A stretch of 64,000 nt of DNA from Paenibacillus sonchi (lineage in GTDB: Bacteria; Bacillota; Bacilli; Paenibacillales; Paenibacillaceae), in contig NZ_CP068595.1 in NCBI RefSeq assembly GCF_016772475.1, positions 2,294,001 through 2,358,000 on the forward strand, given 5' to 3'. The notes beneath the pieces are model-generated. The model saw nothing but the letters and a program-made list of their open reading frames with translations, did no database searches and was not told the DNA's origin. Numbering within the stretch: the stretch's first letter is position 1; each line of letters opens with the position of its first letter. The position numbers were made by a program, and so were the translations under genes. Shown one piece after another: positions 1 through 8,931 of the stretch.

Positions 1-1266
1 GGCAGTACGGGCAGAAGAGATCCGAAATTCGGCATTCAGGACAATGTCGATCTAGTCCAGGTCGATTGGGACGGTAATGTGGTCTGGAAATACAACAGCT
101 ATGAGCATATCGAGGACCCGGGCTATGAGCCGCTGTGGTACGCCCGCCAGCATCACGACTACCAGCGGGAGGGAAATCCGGTCGGCTACTATGCTCCCGG
201 TCTTGAACCTTCGGCTAAAAGCGGAAAAACGCTGATTTTAGCTCACAAAAATCTGCATAACCCCCGGATTTCCGACAAGCAGCTGCTGGATGACACAATT
301 ATCGAAGTGGACTGGGAAGGCAAAATTGTCTGGGAATGGGCGGCCAGTGACCATTTTGATGAGCTGGGTTTTGACGAGGCTGCACGCAATGTCTTGTTCC
401 GGGACCCCAACACGCGTTCCTTCGGTGATCTGGGCGGCGGCGTAGGCGACTGGCTGCATATCAACTCGGCTTCCTATGTGGGGCCGAACAAATTCTATGA
501 TCAGGGAGATGAGCGCTTCCATCCAGACAACATTATCTGGGATGCACGTGAGGCGAACATTATAGCGATTACCGACAAGCGCACCGGGGCTATCGTCTGG
601 CGGCTGGGACCGGACTATTCATTGCCGGAAGTGCAGCATATCGGCTGGATTATCGGCCAGCATCATGCCCACATCATTCCGAAGGGACTGCCGGGGGAAG
701 GCAATCTGCTGGTGTTCGACAACGGCGGCTGGGGCGGATACGGCCTCCCGAATCCCTCCTCGCCTTTTGGGCAAAAGAACGCGCTGCGCGATCACTCGCG
801 GGTACTGGAGATCAATCCGGTGACACTGGAGGTCGAGTGGCAGTATACCTCCGCAGAGGCAGGGTTCTCTGTTCCGACCGATTCCTATAAGTTCTACAGT
901 CCGTATATCAGCTCGGCGCAGCGCCTGCCGAACGGGAACACACTGATTACCGAAGGCTCCAATGGCCGCCTGTTCGAGGTGACGGCGGAGCATGAACTGG
1001 TGTGGGAGTATATTTCGCCTTACACTGACCGCAGAAATACGAATATGGTTTACCGTTCCTACCGGGTGCCTTACGCCTGGGTGCCGCAGCTGGCGAAGCC
1101 GCAGGAAACTGCCATTGAGCCAATTGATGTATCCACCTTCAGAGTGCCGGGCGCTGCGCCGAAAGGGTCGGATTCTGTAGTAAGTGTAGCGACAACACTG
1201 CCTTTTATGGAGGGGGCCGCTTGTGTGGCTACTGCCGATGAGGGCGGCGGCCGGAGAACCAGTTAG
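1..1266 (+). CDS. Arylsulfotransferase (ASST)-like protein, 5' end outside window
   Basis: The reading frame is already open at base 1 and the residues before the first in-window ATG (79) continue the same fold, so the start lies upstream. The protein carries repeated beta-propeller-like strands of the type VDWDGNVVWKY and IEVDWEGKIVWEW, then VLEINPVTLEVEWQY, as in the Arylsulfotran families. These enzymes move a sulfuryl group from a phenolic sulfate to an acceptor. The QHHAHIIP segment near in-window residue 220 holds histidines that could be catalytic. The signal peptide cannot be seen. A sulfonate/taurine-type ABC transporter follows 38 bp downstream on the same strand, which suggests organosulfur use. 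The family is clear; substrate and true activity are inference. Confidence 0.7.
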   Translation, partial: GSTGRRDPKFGIQDNVDLVQVDWDGNVVWKYNSYEHIEDPGYEPLWYARQHHDYQREGNPVGYYAPGLEPSAKSGKTLILAHKNLHNPRISDKQLLDDTIIEVDWEGKIVWEWAASDHFDELGFDEAARNVLFRDPNTRSFGDLGGGVGDWLHINSASYVGPNKFYDQGDERFHPDNIIWDAREANIIAITDKRTGAIVWRLGPDYSLPEVQHIGWIIGQHHAHIIPKGLPGEGNLLVFDNGGWGGYGLPNPSSPFGQKNALRDHSRVLEINPVTLEVEWQYTSAEAGFSVPTDSYKFYSPYISSAQRLPNGNTLITEGSNGRLFEVTAEHELVWEYISPYTDRRNTNMVYRSYRVPYAWVPQLAKPQETAIEPIDVSTFRVPGAAPKGSDSVVSVATTLPFMEGAACVATADEGGGRRTS

Positions 1267-1304
1267 AGCCATCAGGAAAATCCATAACGAAGAGGTGCAT
1301 AATA

Positions 1305-2333
1305 TTGAAAAAGTCATGGTACGGCTCTGCGTTTCTGCTCCTATCCATATCTCTGGTTCTGGTTCTCTCAGGCTGCAGCTCCAGGGGGGACGCGGCGGCT
1401 TCCTCTGGGGCGGACAGCGGCAAGCCAAAGGCGCTAAAGATAAAAATTGCCGACATCAATACCAACCCGACCTTCCGGGTCGCGCTGGACAAAGGCATCT
1501 TCGCCAAACATGGCATCGATGCGGAGATCGTCAACTTTGGCACTCCGGCGGAAGGTGTGAATGCGCTCTTCATTAAGCAGGTGGATGTCGCCTTCGGCGC
1601 TGACTTTCCCGTGCTGAACGCCGTTGCCAAAGGTGAGTATTCCATTATTGCTTCGGCCGGCCAGGCTACGGATCAGGCAGCAGCCGTATGGAAACTGTAC
1701 GTCAAGAACGATATCAAGTCGGCCGCCGATTTAAAGGGCAAGAATCTAAGCTTCATGCGCGGCACTTTTCTGCCGTACCTGTGGGATGAATACCTGAAGG
1801 AGCAGGGCATTGCACTGAGTGATGTGACGCTGACAGGTCAGGGGGCGTTCGACGAAGCGTTCATTGCACTCAAACAGGGCGATGTGGATGCCGCCTGGTT
1901 CAGCGGCTCGGCGCTGACCGGCAAGCTGGCCGCGCTTGAAGGTGTGCATGAGCTGACCGACATGTCCCAAACCCCGGTGCGGCTGGGCATGGGGCTTGTG
2001 GCCGGGAATGCCTTTGTGCAGGCCAACCCTGACGGAATCGGGCAATTTCTGGCGGCGGTGGACGAAGCTTCGGCATATGCCCAGGAGCATCCCGGGGAAG
2101 TGGCCGACCTGATGTTCAAGGAAGTGAAGCAGCCCAAGGAAGCCACGCTGAAGGACCTGCCGGTCAATCCCTGGAAGGTCGGATTTACGCAGGCTGCATA
2201 TGACAGCCTTGCCGGGCAGAAGAAATATATGGTCGATACAGGCATTATCGAACAGGATTTTGACCTGGACAGCAAGCTGGATCTGGAGCCGCTCAGGAAG
2301 GCGCTGCCGGATAAAGTGACGTACACGAAATAA
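1305..2333 (+). CDS. ABC transporter substrate-binding lipoprotein, SsuA/TauA (NMT1-like) type
   Basis: A 342-residue lipoprotein starting at TTG with AGAGGTG eight bases upstream. The N-terminus has a short hydrophobic stretch ending in LSGCSS, so Cys24 is the predicted lipidation site. The mature part has the NMT1/SsuA fold pattern: KIADINTNPTFRVALDKGIF, then an EIVNFGTPAEGVNAL segment where family members contact ligand. Family members bind sulfonates, taurine, nitrate or pyrimidine precursors outside the membrane and hand them to an SsuBC pore. The ATPase and permease genes follow directly, making a complete importer. The ASST-like gene upstream favours a sulfur compound as ligand, but the sequence does not prove it. 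Confidence 0.8.
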   Translation: MKKSWYGSAFLLLSISLVLVLSGCSSRGDAAASSGADSGKPKALKIKIADINTNPTFRVALDKGIFAKHGIDAEIVNFGTPAEGVNALFIKQVDVAFGADFPVLNAVAKGEYSIIASAGQATDQAAAVWKLYVKNDIKSAADLKGKNLSFMRGTFLPYLWDEYLKEQGIALSDVTLTGQGAFDEAFIALKQGDVDAAWFSGSALTGKLAALEGVHELTDMSQTPVRLGMGLVAGNAFVQANPDGIGQFLAAVDEASAYAQEHPGEVADLMFKEVKQPKEATLKDLPVNPWKVGFTQAAYDSLAGQKKYMVDTGIIEQDFDLDSKLDLEPLRKALPDKVTYTK

Positions 2334-2355
2334 CCCAAACTTTAGGAGGTGCCCC

Positions 2356-3132
2356 ATGTCTTTACCTGCCAGGCAGAATGCCATTCATATCGAGCAGCTC
2401 CGCAAAAGCTACAGCGAATCTGCGGCCGGGGATGTTCATTACATTATCAAGGATGTAAATCTGGTGATCAAAGGCGGTGAGTTCTTCGTGCTGCTCGGTC
2501 CGAGCGGCTGCGGAAAATCGACGCTGCTGAACATGATTGCCGGTTTTGTCTCCAAATCCGGCGGCAACCTGAGGGTGGACAACGTGGAGGTGGATAAGCC
2601 CGGCCGGGACCGGGCGGTTGTTTTTCAGCAGGCGGACTCTTCCCTGTTCCCCTGGCTTACCGTGCGTGAGAATGTGGAATTTGGTCTGCGGATGAAGAAG
2701 ACGCCCAGAGCGGAGCGCCGGGCCATCTCGGACCGCTATATCGGGCTGGTCGGGCTGGACGGGCATGAAGACAAGTTCCCGAAGGAACTGTCCGGCGGCA
2801 TGAAGCAGCGGGTGCAGCTGGCCCGGGTACTGGCGAATGATCCGGCAATTCTGCTGATGGATGAGCCCTTTGGCGCACTTGATGCGATGACCCGGCGGAC
2901 GATGCAGAGGGAGCTGGTCCATATTTGGCGCGAGACGCATAAGACCGTTATTTTCGTGACTCATGATATTCAGGAAGCGCTGCTGCTGGGCGAGCGCATT
3001 GGCATCATGTCCGTTGGCCCTTCCTCCAATATCACCGATATCTACGACAATGCGCTGCCCTTCCCGCGGGATGTGGCTTCACCGGAATTTTACGCGCTGT
3101 ACAACCAAATTCAGAGCCATTTTGAAGAATAG
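2356..3132 (+). CDS. ABC transporter ATP-binding protein, SsuB/TauB type
   Basis: A 258-residue ATPase subunit preceded by the strong site AGGAGGTG. Walker A is GPSGCGKST (about residues 50-58), the signature is LSGGMKQR (about 145), Walker B is ILLMDEPFGALD (about 165), and the H-loop is FVTHDIQEA. Its length and the LFPWLTVRENV Q-loop region match the nitrate/sulfonate/taurine subfamily. It would drive the permease encoded next. It lies 22 bp after the binding-protein gene and 19 bp before the permease gene, so the three are almost certainly one transcript. Substrate is not determined. Confidence 0.88.
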   Translation: MSLPARQNAIHIEQLRKSYSESAAGDVHYIIKDVNLVIKGGEFFVLLGPSGCGKSTLLNMIAGFVSKSGGNLRVDNVEVDKPGRDRAVVFQQADSSLFPWLTVRENVEFGLRMKKTPRAERRAISDRYIGLVGLDGHEDKFPKELSGGMKQRVQLARVLANDPAILLMDEPFGALDAMTRRTMQRELVHIWRETHKTVIFVTHDIQEALLLGERIGIMSVGPSSNITDIYDNALPFPRDVASPEFYALYNQIQSHFEE

Positions 3133-3151
3133 GAACGGGGTGTGACCATTA

Positions 3152-3928
3152 ATGAAATGGATAGAGAAAAAATGGGTGTCCGTCTCCCTGCTGTGGCTTG
3201 CCGCATTCTGCATCTGGCAGCTTGGCGCCCTATTATATGGCCCTGATGTCATTCCCGGGCCGTGGGCCACGCTAAAAGGAGGACGGGAGCTGATTGAAGA
3301 CGGCACTTTGATACAGTACATCGGCATAAGCTTTTACCGCGTGCTTGTCGGCTGGGTGCTGGGCAGCCTGCTGGCTGTTCCGGCGGGGCTGATTATTGGA
3401 AAGGTGAACGTTATCCGCATTTTTGCCGAGCCGTTTCTGAATTTCATCCGCTTCATTCCGCCGATTGCCTTCATTACGCTGTTCCTGGTCTGGTTCGGCA
3501 TCGGGGAGCAGTCGAAGATTGCATTGATCATGTATGCGACCTTCTTCATCGTCCTATTGAACACTTTAACCGGTGTAATGTCGGTGGAGGAGGATAAGAT
3601 CCGTTCGGCCCGAAGCATGGGGGCAAATGAGTGGCAGATTCTGCTGCATGTGATTGTTCCGGCTACGGTTCCTTATATCTTTACAGGTGTGCGGCTGGCG
3701 ATGGGAACCTCCTATATGGCCATCATCGGCGCGGAAATGATTGCTTCGAACGAAGGTGTAGGCTATCTGATCTGGAATTCACGGCTGTTCTTCCGTACAG
3801 ACTGGATTTTTGTCGGGCTGTTCTGCCTGGGGTTCATGGGTTTTGCGACAGACCGGCTGTTCGGCTGGTTTGGCCGGAAGGCACTTTATCGCTACGGCGT
3901 GGTGAGTGTGGCGGCGCGGAGAAGATAA
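3152..3928 (+). CDS. ABC transporter permease, SsuC/TauC type
   Basis: A 258-residue inner-membrane permease with about six predicted hydrophobic helices. The ABC-contact EAA loop is visible as ARSMGANEWQILLHVIVPATVP at about residues 152-173, with the conserved Gly and the closing I-P. It completes the binding protein, ATPase and permease set beginning at 1305. The ATG follows GGGGTGTGACC. The next gene is an unrelated MarR regulator with its own promoter, so the transcript probably ends near here, although I see no clear terminator. Confidence 0.87.
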   Translation: MKWIEKKWVSVSLLWLAAFCIWQLGALLYGPDVIPGPWATLKGGRELIEDGTLIQYIGISFYRVLVGWVLGSLLAVPAGLIIGKVNVIRIFAEPFLNFIRFIPPIAFITLFLVWFGIGEQSKIALIMYATFFIVLLNTLTGVMSVEEDKIRSARSMGANEWQILLHVIVPATVPYIFTGVRLAMGTSYMAIIGAEMIASNEGVGYLIWNSRLFFRTDWIFVGLFCLGFMGFATDRLFGWFGRKALYRYGVVSVAARRR

Positions 3929-3965
3929 AGCGGGTGACAATTCTGCCATCTGCGGGCAAAGGTCC

Positions 3966-4009
3966 TTGACAAATAAATGTTGTTACAGCTACTATAGCTG
4001 TGACAACAT
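3966..4009 (+). promoter_or_regulatory. Promoter with overlapping MarR-type operator
   Basis: TTGACA (3966-3971) and TACTAT (3990-3995) are separated by 18 bp. A near-perfect 15-bp inverted repeat, 3977-3991 and 3995-4009 with three bases between and one mismatch, covers the -10 box. The marR-type gene starts 19 bp downstream. This is the usual arrangement for an autorepressed MarR gene. Confidence 0.7.
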
Positions 4010-4027
4010 GTTGAGGACGGTGAGGTT

Positions 4028-4465
4028 ATGCCTGACGGATTTGATTATACAGAGCTGATCGGGTTCCAGATTATCAAGGGCGAGGTGCTGATCAAGCGCA
4101 GGATGCTGGCCATTTTTATGGAAAAGGGTTACGATCTGACCTTCGAGCAATGGACCGTGCTGAATGTGCTGTATGCGGAGCCTGGAGTCATTCAGAGCGA
4201 GATTGCCGCCAGGACCTTCAAGGACAAAACAAATGTTACACGTATTCTGGATGTGCTGGCGAAGAAGGGATATGTGGCCCGCGAAGCGCATGACAAGGAC
4301 CGCCGGAGTTTTCAGATTTATCTGACGGCAGCGGGACAAGAAATATTCGCTGATCTTATCCCCCATGTGCAGCAGTTAAATGAACAATTTAAGCGGGACA
4401 TCCCGGATGAAGAGTTAGCCCAATTCATTCATACCTTGGAGAAAATCTGCCGGAACGCGCAATAA
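4028..4465 (+). CDS. MarR-family transcriptional regulator
   Basis: 145 residues with a winged-helix core. The recognition region is SEIAARTFKDKTNVTRILDV, followed by LAKKGYVARE and the wing DKDRRSFQIYLT, the classic MarR wing with an Asp-Arg pair. MarR proteins are dimers that usually repress their own gene and a neighbour until a small, often phenolic, ligand binds. The dyad over its own promoter and a related dyad before the downstream hydrolase gene fit control of both genes. Ligand unknown. Confidence 0.88.
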   Translation: MPDGFDYTELIGFQIIKGEVLIKRRMLAIFMEKGYDLTFEQWTVLNVLYAEPGVIQSEIAARTFKDKTNVTRILDVLAKKGYVAREAHDKDRRSFQIYLTAAGQEIFADLIPHVQQLNEQFKRDIPDEELAQFIHTLEKICRNAQ

Positions 4466-4482
4466 ATTTTTTTATACAAATG

Positions 4483-4511
4483 GTTGTTATAGCTATTATA
4501 TATATAACTAC
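4483..4511 (+). promoter_or_regulatory. Second, weaker MarR-type operator before the hydrolase gene
   Basis: The left arm GTTGTTATAGCTA (4483-4495) differs by one base from the left arm of the operator at 3977-4009. The right arm (4499-4511) matches imperfectly, 10 of 13 positions, with the same 3-base spacer. The position just upstream of the hydrolase start at 4537 suggests the same regulator acts here. Confidence 0.55.
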
Positions 4512-4536
4512 TAATTTGCGAAAGGAATGGTCAATC

Positions 4537-5679
4537 ATGACGGAACTGACGGTGAAGGAAAGATTCGCATTCCGGTTTATTTTTAATGAAAAGAGAGTGT
4601 ATCAGCGCTGGTATGGCCGGTTTCTATTATTTGGGACAGATTATGGAAGACTCAGAAGAGTAGTGGCGAGGGTCAGTGATTGGCGCAAGTGGTGTGAGGT
4701 CTGGACAGCGGAGGGCGATGAAGTGTACCGCAAAGCGGAAAAGGCGCTCGCGGAAGGCAGCGAGGGTAAGGCCAGAGCCTTGTTCCATGAAGCGGTGGCC
4801 TGCTACCATGCGGGTCAGCATATCTTTTTTATTGACAGCCGGCAGAAAGAAGCTGGACAGGAAAAGGCAAGGAACAGCTATGTCCAGGCAATCTCTTTGT
4901 ATAGCGATACGGAGAAGCCTGTCCGGGTGGATATTCCGTATCGTGGAGTCTCCATCCCGGGCTATTTGCGAAAAGCAGATACGGAAGGCAGACCCCTGAT
5001 TATTTTTGTGAATGGCATGGATAATATTAAGGAAGCGGAAGGGCATCATTTCGGCTCGGTGTTCAACCGGCAGGGCTTTAACTTTTTTACGTTTGACGGA
5101 CCGGGCCAGGGGGAGATGTGGAGTTCGCTGAAATTCGATGCCCGGGATTACCATAAGGCGGTATCGGCCGTCATCGACTGGTTTGAACAGCAGCCGCCAT
5201 GCGGGATCGACCTCGGAAGAATCGGGCTCGTCGGCTTCAGCCTGGGCGGATATTTGGCGCCTGAGGCTGCAGCCCGCGATCCCCGGGTGAAATGTACGGT
5301 GGGCAACAGCGGTTTGGTTTATATCGGCGGCATCCGGGGGTTGAAGGAACTCAACCCGATCTGGCAGCGGGGAGTTACCTATATAACAGGCTGTGAAACG
5401 CTGGAAGCGGCGCTTCCCCAGTTCAATTATGATATTGAAGACGCTCCGGCCCTGCGCACGCCGCTGCTCTTTTACCATGCGGGCCGTGATGAGGTGATGC
5501 CTGCGCCCAAGACCCATGCAGATAAAATGATGAGCTGGGCCAAAGGGGAAAAGACGCTGAAATATATGGAGGATGCGGAGCACTGTACGATGAATTATCT
5601 GGATGAGGTTTTTCCGGAAATGCTGGACTGGTTCATGAGGGAGCTGCGCATGCAGCCCGGACAGCTAAGCTCAATATAA
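4537..5679 (+). CDS. Alpha/beta hydrolase with N-terminal helical domain, FrsA/pseudooxynicotine-hydrolase-like
   Basis: 380 residues from the ATG after AAAGGAATGG; an upstream ATG in frame (4480) would lie across the operator and was rejected. The first ~140 residues are helical, followed by the hydrolase core: oxyanion region IIFVNGMDNIKEAEG, nucleophile elbow GFSLGG (Ser near 233), acid in AGRDEVMP (about 316) and His in DAEHCT (about 348). The complete triad indicates an active enzyme. Relatives hydrolyse C-C or ester bonds in aromatic or diketone compounds. Pairing with a MarR regulator suggests an inducible detoxification or catabolic role. Substrate unknown. Confidence 0.8.
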   Translation: MTELTVKERFAFRFIFNEKRVYQRWYGRFLLFGTDYGRLRRVVARVSDWRKWCEVWTAEGDEVYRKAEKALAEGSEGKARALFHEAVACYHAGQHIFFIDSRQKEAGQEKARNSYVQAISLYSDTEKPVRVDIPYRGVSIPGYLRKADTEGRPLIIFVNGMDNIKEAEGHHFGSVFNRQGFNFFTFDGPGQGEMWSSLKFDARDYHKAVSAVIDWFEQQPPCGIDLGRIGLVGFSLGGYLAPEAAARDPRVKCTVGNSGLVYIGGIRGLKELNPIWQRGVTYITGCETLEAALPQFNYDIEDAPALRTPLLFYHAGRDEVMPAPKTHADKMMSWAKGEKTLKYMEDAEHCTMNYLDEVFPEMLDWFMRELRMQPGQLSSI

Positions 5680-5690
5680 AGATACACAGC

Positions 5691-5720
5691 AACTGCCCGG
5701 CGTCCGGGCGGTTGTTTTTT
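5691..5720 (+). terminator. Rho-independent terminator after the hydrolase gene
   Basis: AACTGCCCG pairs with CGGGCGGTT (one G-T pair), followed by a T-rich tail GTTTTTT. It lies 12 bp after the stop codon. Confidence 0.8.
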
Positions 5721-5921
5721 ATAGCAGGAGATATCGGGGTTCCCGCAAAGCGCCTGGATCAGCTTCCATATAAAGGCCCCGCTTTGTGGGGGTATTTTAC
5801 AAATGTTACTATTGCACTTAATGCCTGGCGAACAGTGGCCCCCTATACTTCAGTTGGGCAGAGAACCAGCTTGGATCAGAGATGAAGCCCGCAAATCAGA
5901 AATAGGAGTGATAGGGAAATC

Positions 5922-7034
5922 ATGAAAAAGAGATTCACGCAATTCTTGTCCATGGGTCTGCTGTTGTCCTTGCTCGTCCTGTTGCTTGCCGCTTGTGCCA
6001 ACTCGGAAGCCAAAGCTGATGAAGGGAACGGCAATGCCCCGGCCAAGGAGCTGAGCTTAAGCGAAATTGAAGCAGAAGCTACCAAAGAAGGCGCTGTGGT
6101 CAGTGTAGGCATGCCGGATTCCTGGGCCAACTGGAAGGATACCTGGAATGATATTACGGCTAAATACGAAATTACACATACCGATACCGATATGTCGAGT
6201 GCGGAGGAGATTGCCAAATTCGAAGCGGAAAAAGATAAGCCGACGGCGGATATCGGCGATGTGGGCATTGCCTTTGGTCCGGTTGCGGTGGATAAGGGGG
6301 TAACCCAGCCCTATAAAACCTCCTACTGGGACGAGATCCCGGATTGGGCCAAGGATAAGGACGGCAACTGGATTGTAGGCTATCAGGGAAGCATCGCCTT
6401 CCTGACCAATACGAAGCTTGTGGCTAACCCGCCAAAAAGCTGGGAGGATCTGAAGAACGGCAGCTATAAAATCATCGTTGGCGATGTTACCAAGGCGGCG
6501 CAGGCGCAGATGGCTGTGCTTGCTGCAGCGGTTGCTTTTGGCGGAGATGAGTCGAATATTGAGCCGGGGATTGCGTTTTTTGAGGAGCTCGCGAAGAAGG
6601 GCCGTCTCTCCAATGCCGAGGCTTCACTCGCGAACATTGAGAAGGGCGAAGTGGAAGTAACGCTGCTGTGGGATTTCAACGCGCTGAACTATAAGGATCA
6701 GATCGACAAGAGTGGATTTGACGTGGCGATTCCGAAGGAAGGCAGCGTGGTGAGCGGCTATGCGACGGTCATTAACAAATGGGCTCCACACCCGAATGCC
6801 GCCAAGCTGACGCGTGAGTACATTCTCAGCGACGAAGGCCAGATTAATCTGGCCAAAGGCTACGCCCGTCCGATCCGTGACAGTGTGAAGCTGCCGGAGG
6901 ATGTAGCCGCCAAGCTGCTACCGAAAGAGGAATATGTCAACGCCAAGCCGGTTGGCGACTATAAAGTATGGGAAGAAACCGCGAAGAGCCTTCCGCAGCT
7001 GTGGCAGGAGCGCGTGCTTGTGCATTTGAACTAA
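5922..7034 (+). CDS. ABC transporter substrate-binding lipoprotein, PotD/AfuA-like
   Basis: 370 residues with a lipoprotein signal (hydrophobic run, then LLAACANS, Cys25 predicted as the lipidated residue). The sequence resembles binding proteins of the spermidine/putrescine, ferric-ion and 2-aminoethylphosphonate group: VVSVGMPDSWANWKD early, YQGSIAFLTNTKLV in the middle, and VVSGYATVINKWAPHPNAA later. Two permeases, an ATPase and an AP-superfamily phosphodiesterase follow, so a phosphorus-containing organic ligand is attractive. That is context, not proof; polyamine or iron ligands cannot be excluded. Confidence 0.8.
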   Translation: MKKRFTQFLSMGLLLSLLVLLLAACANSEAKADEGNGNAPAKELSLSEIEAEATKEGAVVSVGMPDSWANWKDTWNDITAKYEITHTDTDMSSAEEIAKFEAEKDKPTADIGDVGIAFGPVAVDKGVTQPYKTSYWDEIPDWAKDKDGNWIVGYQGSIAFLTNTKLVANPPKSWEDLKNGSYKIIVGDVTKAAQAQMAVLAAAVAFGGDESNIEPGIAFFEELAKKGRLSNAEASLANIEKGEVEVTLLWDFNALNYKDQIDKSGFDVAIPKEGSVVSGYATVINKWAPHPNAAKLTREYILSDEGQINLAKGYARPIRDSVKLPEDVAAKLLPKEEYVNAKPVGDYKVWEETAKSLPQLWQERVLVHLN

Positions 7035-7098
7035 CCGCTTCTGGAAGCGGGTTATAGAAGAGATGAAGGGGCGCCTTAGCTGTAGCCTAAAGGCGCCC
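7033..7098 (+). other. Intercistronic hairpins between binding-protein and permease genes
   Basis: Two stem-loops lie after the stop codon. CCGCTTC pairs with GAAGCGG (7035-7050), and GGGCGCCTT (7069-7077) pairs with AAGGCGCCC (7090-7098). Neither is followed by a clear T run. Such stems often stabilise the binding-protein mRNA or partly terminate transcription so that the permeases are made in smaller amounts. Confidence 0.55.
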
Positions 7099-7130
7099 GC
7101 TTGCTATTCCATACGAGAGGAACATGCAGG

Positions 7131-8054
7131 ATGAAACAGAGACAACGCGGCCTGATCCTGGCCCTGGCTCCATTCGTGCTGATGGTGCTGGCGTTTCAGG
7201 TAGTGCCCGTCTTTTCCATGCTGACGGGCAGCTTCCGCCATGCAGACGGAGCGGGCTTCACGCTGGACAACTATCGGCATGCCCTGAGCAGTGCCTATTA
7301 TCTGCAGGCGATCAAGAACAGCCTGCTGATATCCGTCTTCTCCAGCCTGATTGGGCTGGCAGTGGGGCTTGTGTGCGCGTATTGCATCACGCGCTTTGCC
7401 CCTGCGGTGCGGGACCGGCTGCTGATGCTGTCCAATATGACCTCGAACTTTGCCGGCGTCCCGCTGGCCTTTGCCTATATCATTCTGCTGGGCAACAATG
7501 GCGTGTTCACGCTGCTGTTCAAGCAGTGGGGCTGGAACGTGTTTGACGGCTTCAATCTGTACAGCTGGTCCGGGCTGATTCTGGTCTATGTCTATTTCCA
7601 GATTCCGCTGGCTTTACTGCTGCTGTACCCGGCATTCTACGGCATCAGGGAGCAATGGAGGGAGGCGGCAGCTTTGCTGGGAGCAGGGTCCTGGCAGTTC
7701 TGGAAAACGGTCGGGCTGCCCGTGCTCTCTCCGGCGATCTTCGGAACGCTCGGCATTCTCTTCGCCAATGCCATGGGAGCCTATGCCACCGCCTATGCGC
7801 TGGTTGGCGGCAACTATAATCTGCTGGCCGTCCGCATCGGCTCGCTGGTCGCCGGTGATGTGGTGACCCAGCCGCAGATGGGCAGTACCCTGGCGGTTCT
7901 GCTGGCACTGAGCACGCTGCTGGCGGTGTTTCTGAATCAGCGGATGGTGCGGCGGATGGAAGGGTTCGGCGGCAGAAGTCCGGCCAGGCGGGAGCGCAGC
8001 AGCGGTTTATTCAGACGGCGCTGGCCCGCTGTCCGGGAGGAGGCAGGACAATGA
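7131..8054 (+). CDS. ABC transporter permease, PotB/CysT type
   Basis: 307 residues, started at the ATG with GAGAGG ten bases upstream; a TTG ten codons earlier has no site. There are about six hydrophobic helices. The ATPase-contact loop is EQWREAAALLGAGSWQFWKTVGLP near residues 177-200. The stop overlaps the next ATG by four bases (ATGA), so the second permease is probably translationally coupled. With it, this forms the heterodimeric pore for the binding protein at 5922. The C-terminal tail is rich in Arg and probably cytosolic. Confidence 0.85.
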   Translation: MKQRQRGLILALAPFVLMVLAFQVVPVFSMLTGSFRHADGAGFTLDNYRHALSSAYYLQAIKNSLLISVFSSLIGLAVGLVCAYCITRFAPAVRDRLLMLSNMTSNFAGVPLAFAYIILLGNNGVFTLLFKQWGWNVFDGFNLYSWSGLILVYVYFQIPLALLLLYPAFYGIREQWREAAALLGAGSWQFWKTVGLPVLSPAIFGTLGILFANAMGAYATAYALVGGNYNLLAVRIGSLVAGDVVTQPQMGSTLAVLLALSTLLAVFLNQRMVRRMEGFGGRSPARRERSSGLFRRRWPAVREEAGQ

Positions 8055-8851
8055 ATATACGTAAGGCGGGGGTTGCCCCGCGTACCTTCATGCTCCTGCT
8101 CATGATTTATCTGCTGCTGCCGCTGCTGGCAACGGGGCTGTACGCTTTTGCCCAGGATTGGCAGAATACGCTGCTTCCCCGCAGCTGGACATTAAGCTGG
8201 TTCCGCGGCATGTTCCAGGATATCCGTTTTCTGGAGGCGCTGTGGACTTCACTATATCTGTGTATAATCAGCGTGCTGCTCAGTCTCGCCGTTATGCTGC
8301 CGGCCGTTTTTGTAATTACAGTGTATTTCCCGCGCTGGGAGAGCTTCATGAAGGGGATTGTCGTTCTGCCTTATGCGGTGCCGGGAGTGGTGGCGGCAGT
8401 GGGCCTCATCCGCGCTTATTCCTCCGGCCCCTTCGACATTTCCGGGACCGCTTATTTGCTGGTCGGGGCCTATTTTGTGGTCATACTGCCTTATATGTAT
8501 CAGGGCATCCGCAACAGTCTGCTCAGTGTATCCGCCGTAGAGCTGCTGAACGCCGCCGAGCTGCTCGGGGCCAGAAGACGGTCCGCTTTTGTAAATGTGA
8601 TTCTGCCGAACATCTGGCCGGGGGTTATGGTCTCTGCGCTGCTGTCCTTCTCCGTGCTGTTTGGGGAGTTCGTGCTGACGAACATGCTGGTCGGGGGGCA
8701 CATCCAGACGATTCAGGTCTATTTGTTCCGGCGGGTCGGTGAAAGCGGACATTTGGCCAGTGCGATAGCGATCTCCTATTTTGTATTTATTCTGCTGCTG
8801 TCAGCGGTGCTGATGAAGCTGGGGATGAAGATTAAGGGGCAGGCGAAGTAA
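8051..8851 (+). CDS. ABC transporter permease, PotC type
   Basis: 266 residues, six predicted membrane helices, EAA loop LLNAAELLGARRRSAFVNVILP near residue 165. Its first codon overlaps the stop of the preceding permease gene. It closes the two-permease pore of the PotABCD-like importer. The ATPase gene follows after an 80-bp gap with its own strong ribosome binding site. Confidence 0.85.
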   Translation: MNIRKAGVAPRTFMLLLMIYLLLPLLATGLYAFAQDWQNTLLPRSWTLSWFRGMFQDIRFLEALWTSLYLCIISVLLSLAVMLPAVFVITVYFPRWESFMKGIVVLPYAVPGVVAAVGLIRAYSSGPFDISGTAYLLVGAYFVVILPYMYQGIRNSLLSVSAVELLNAAELLGARRRSAFVNVILPNIWPGVMVSALLSFSVLFGEFVLTNMLVGGHIQTIQVYLFRRVGESGHLASAIAISYFVFILLLSAVLMKLGMKIKGQAK

Positions 8852-8931
8852 GGCTTCTTATATAAAAAGGTAAAGTGCGGAGACCTAATATGAAAATCAA
8901 AAGTCCAATTTATATAGGGAGGGCTACGGAA

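Noticed and set aside
619..1428. Long open frame on the minus strand opposite the ASST gene
   Set aside because: Low-complexity Arg/Pro-rich translation, no ribosome binding site, and the plus strand has a clear family match.
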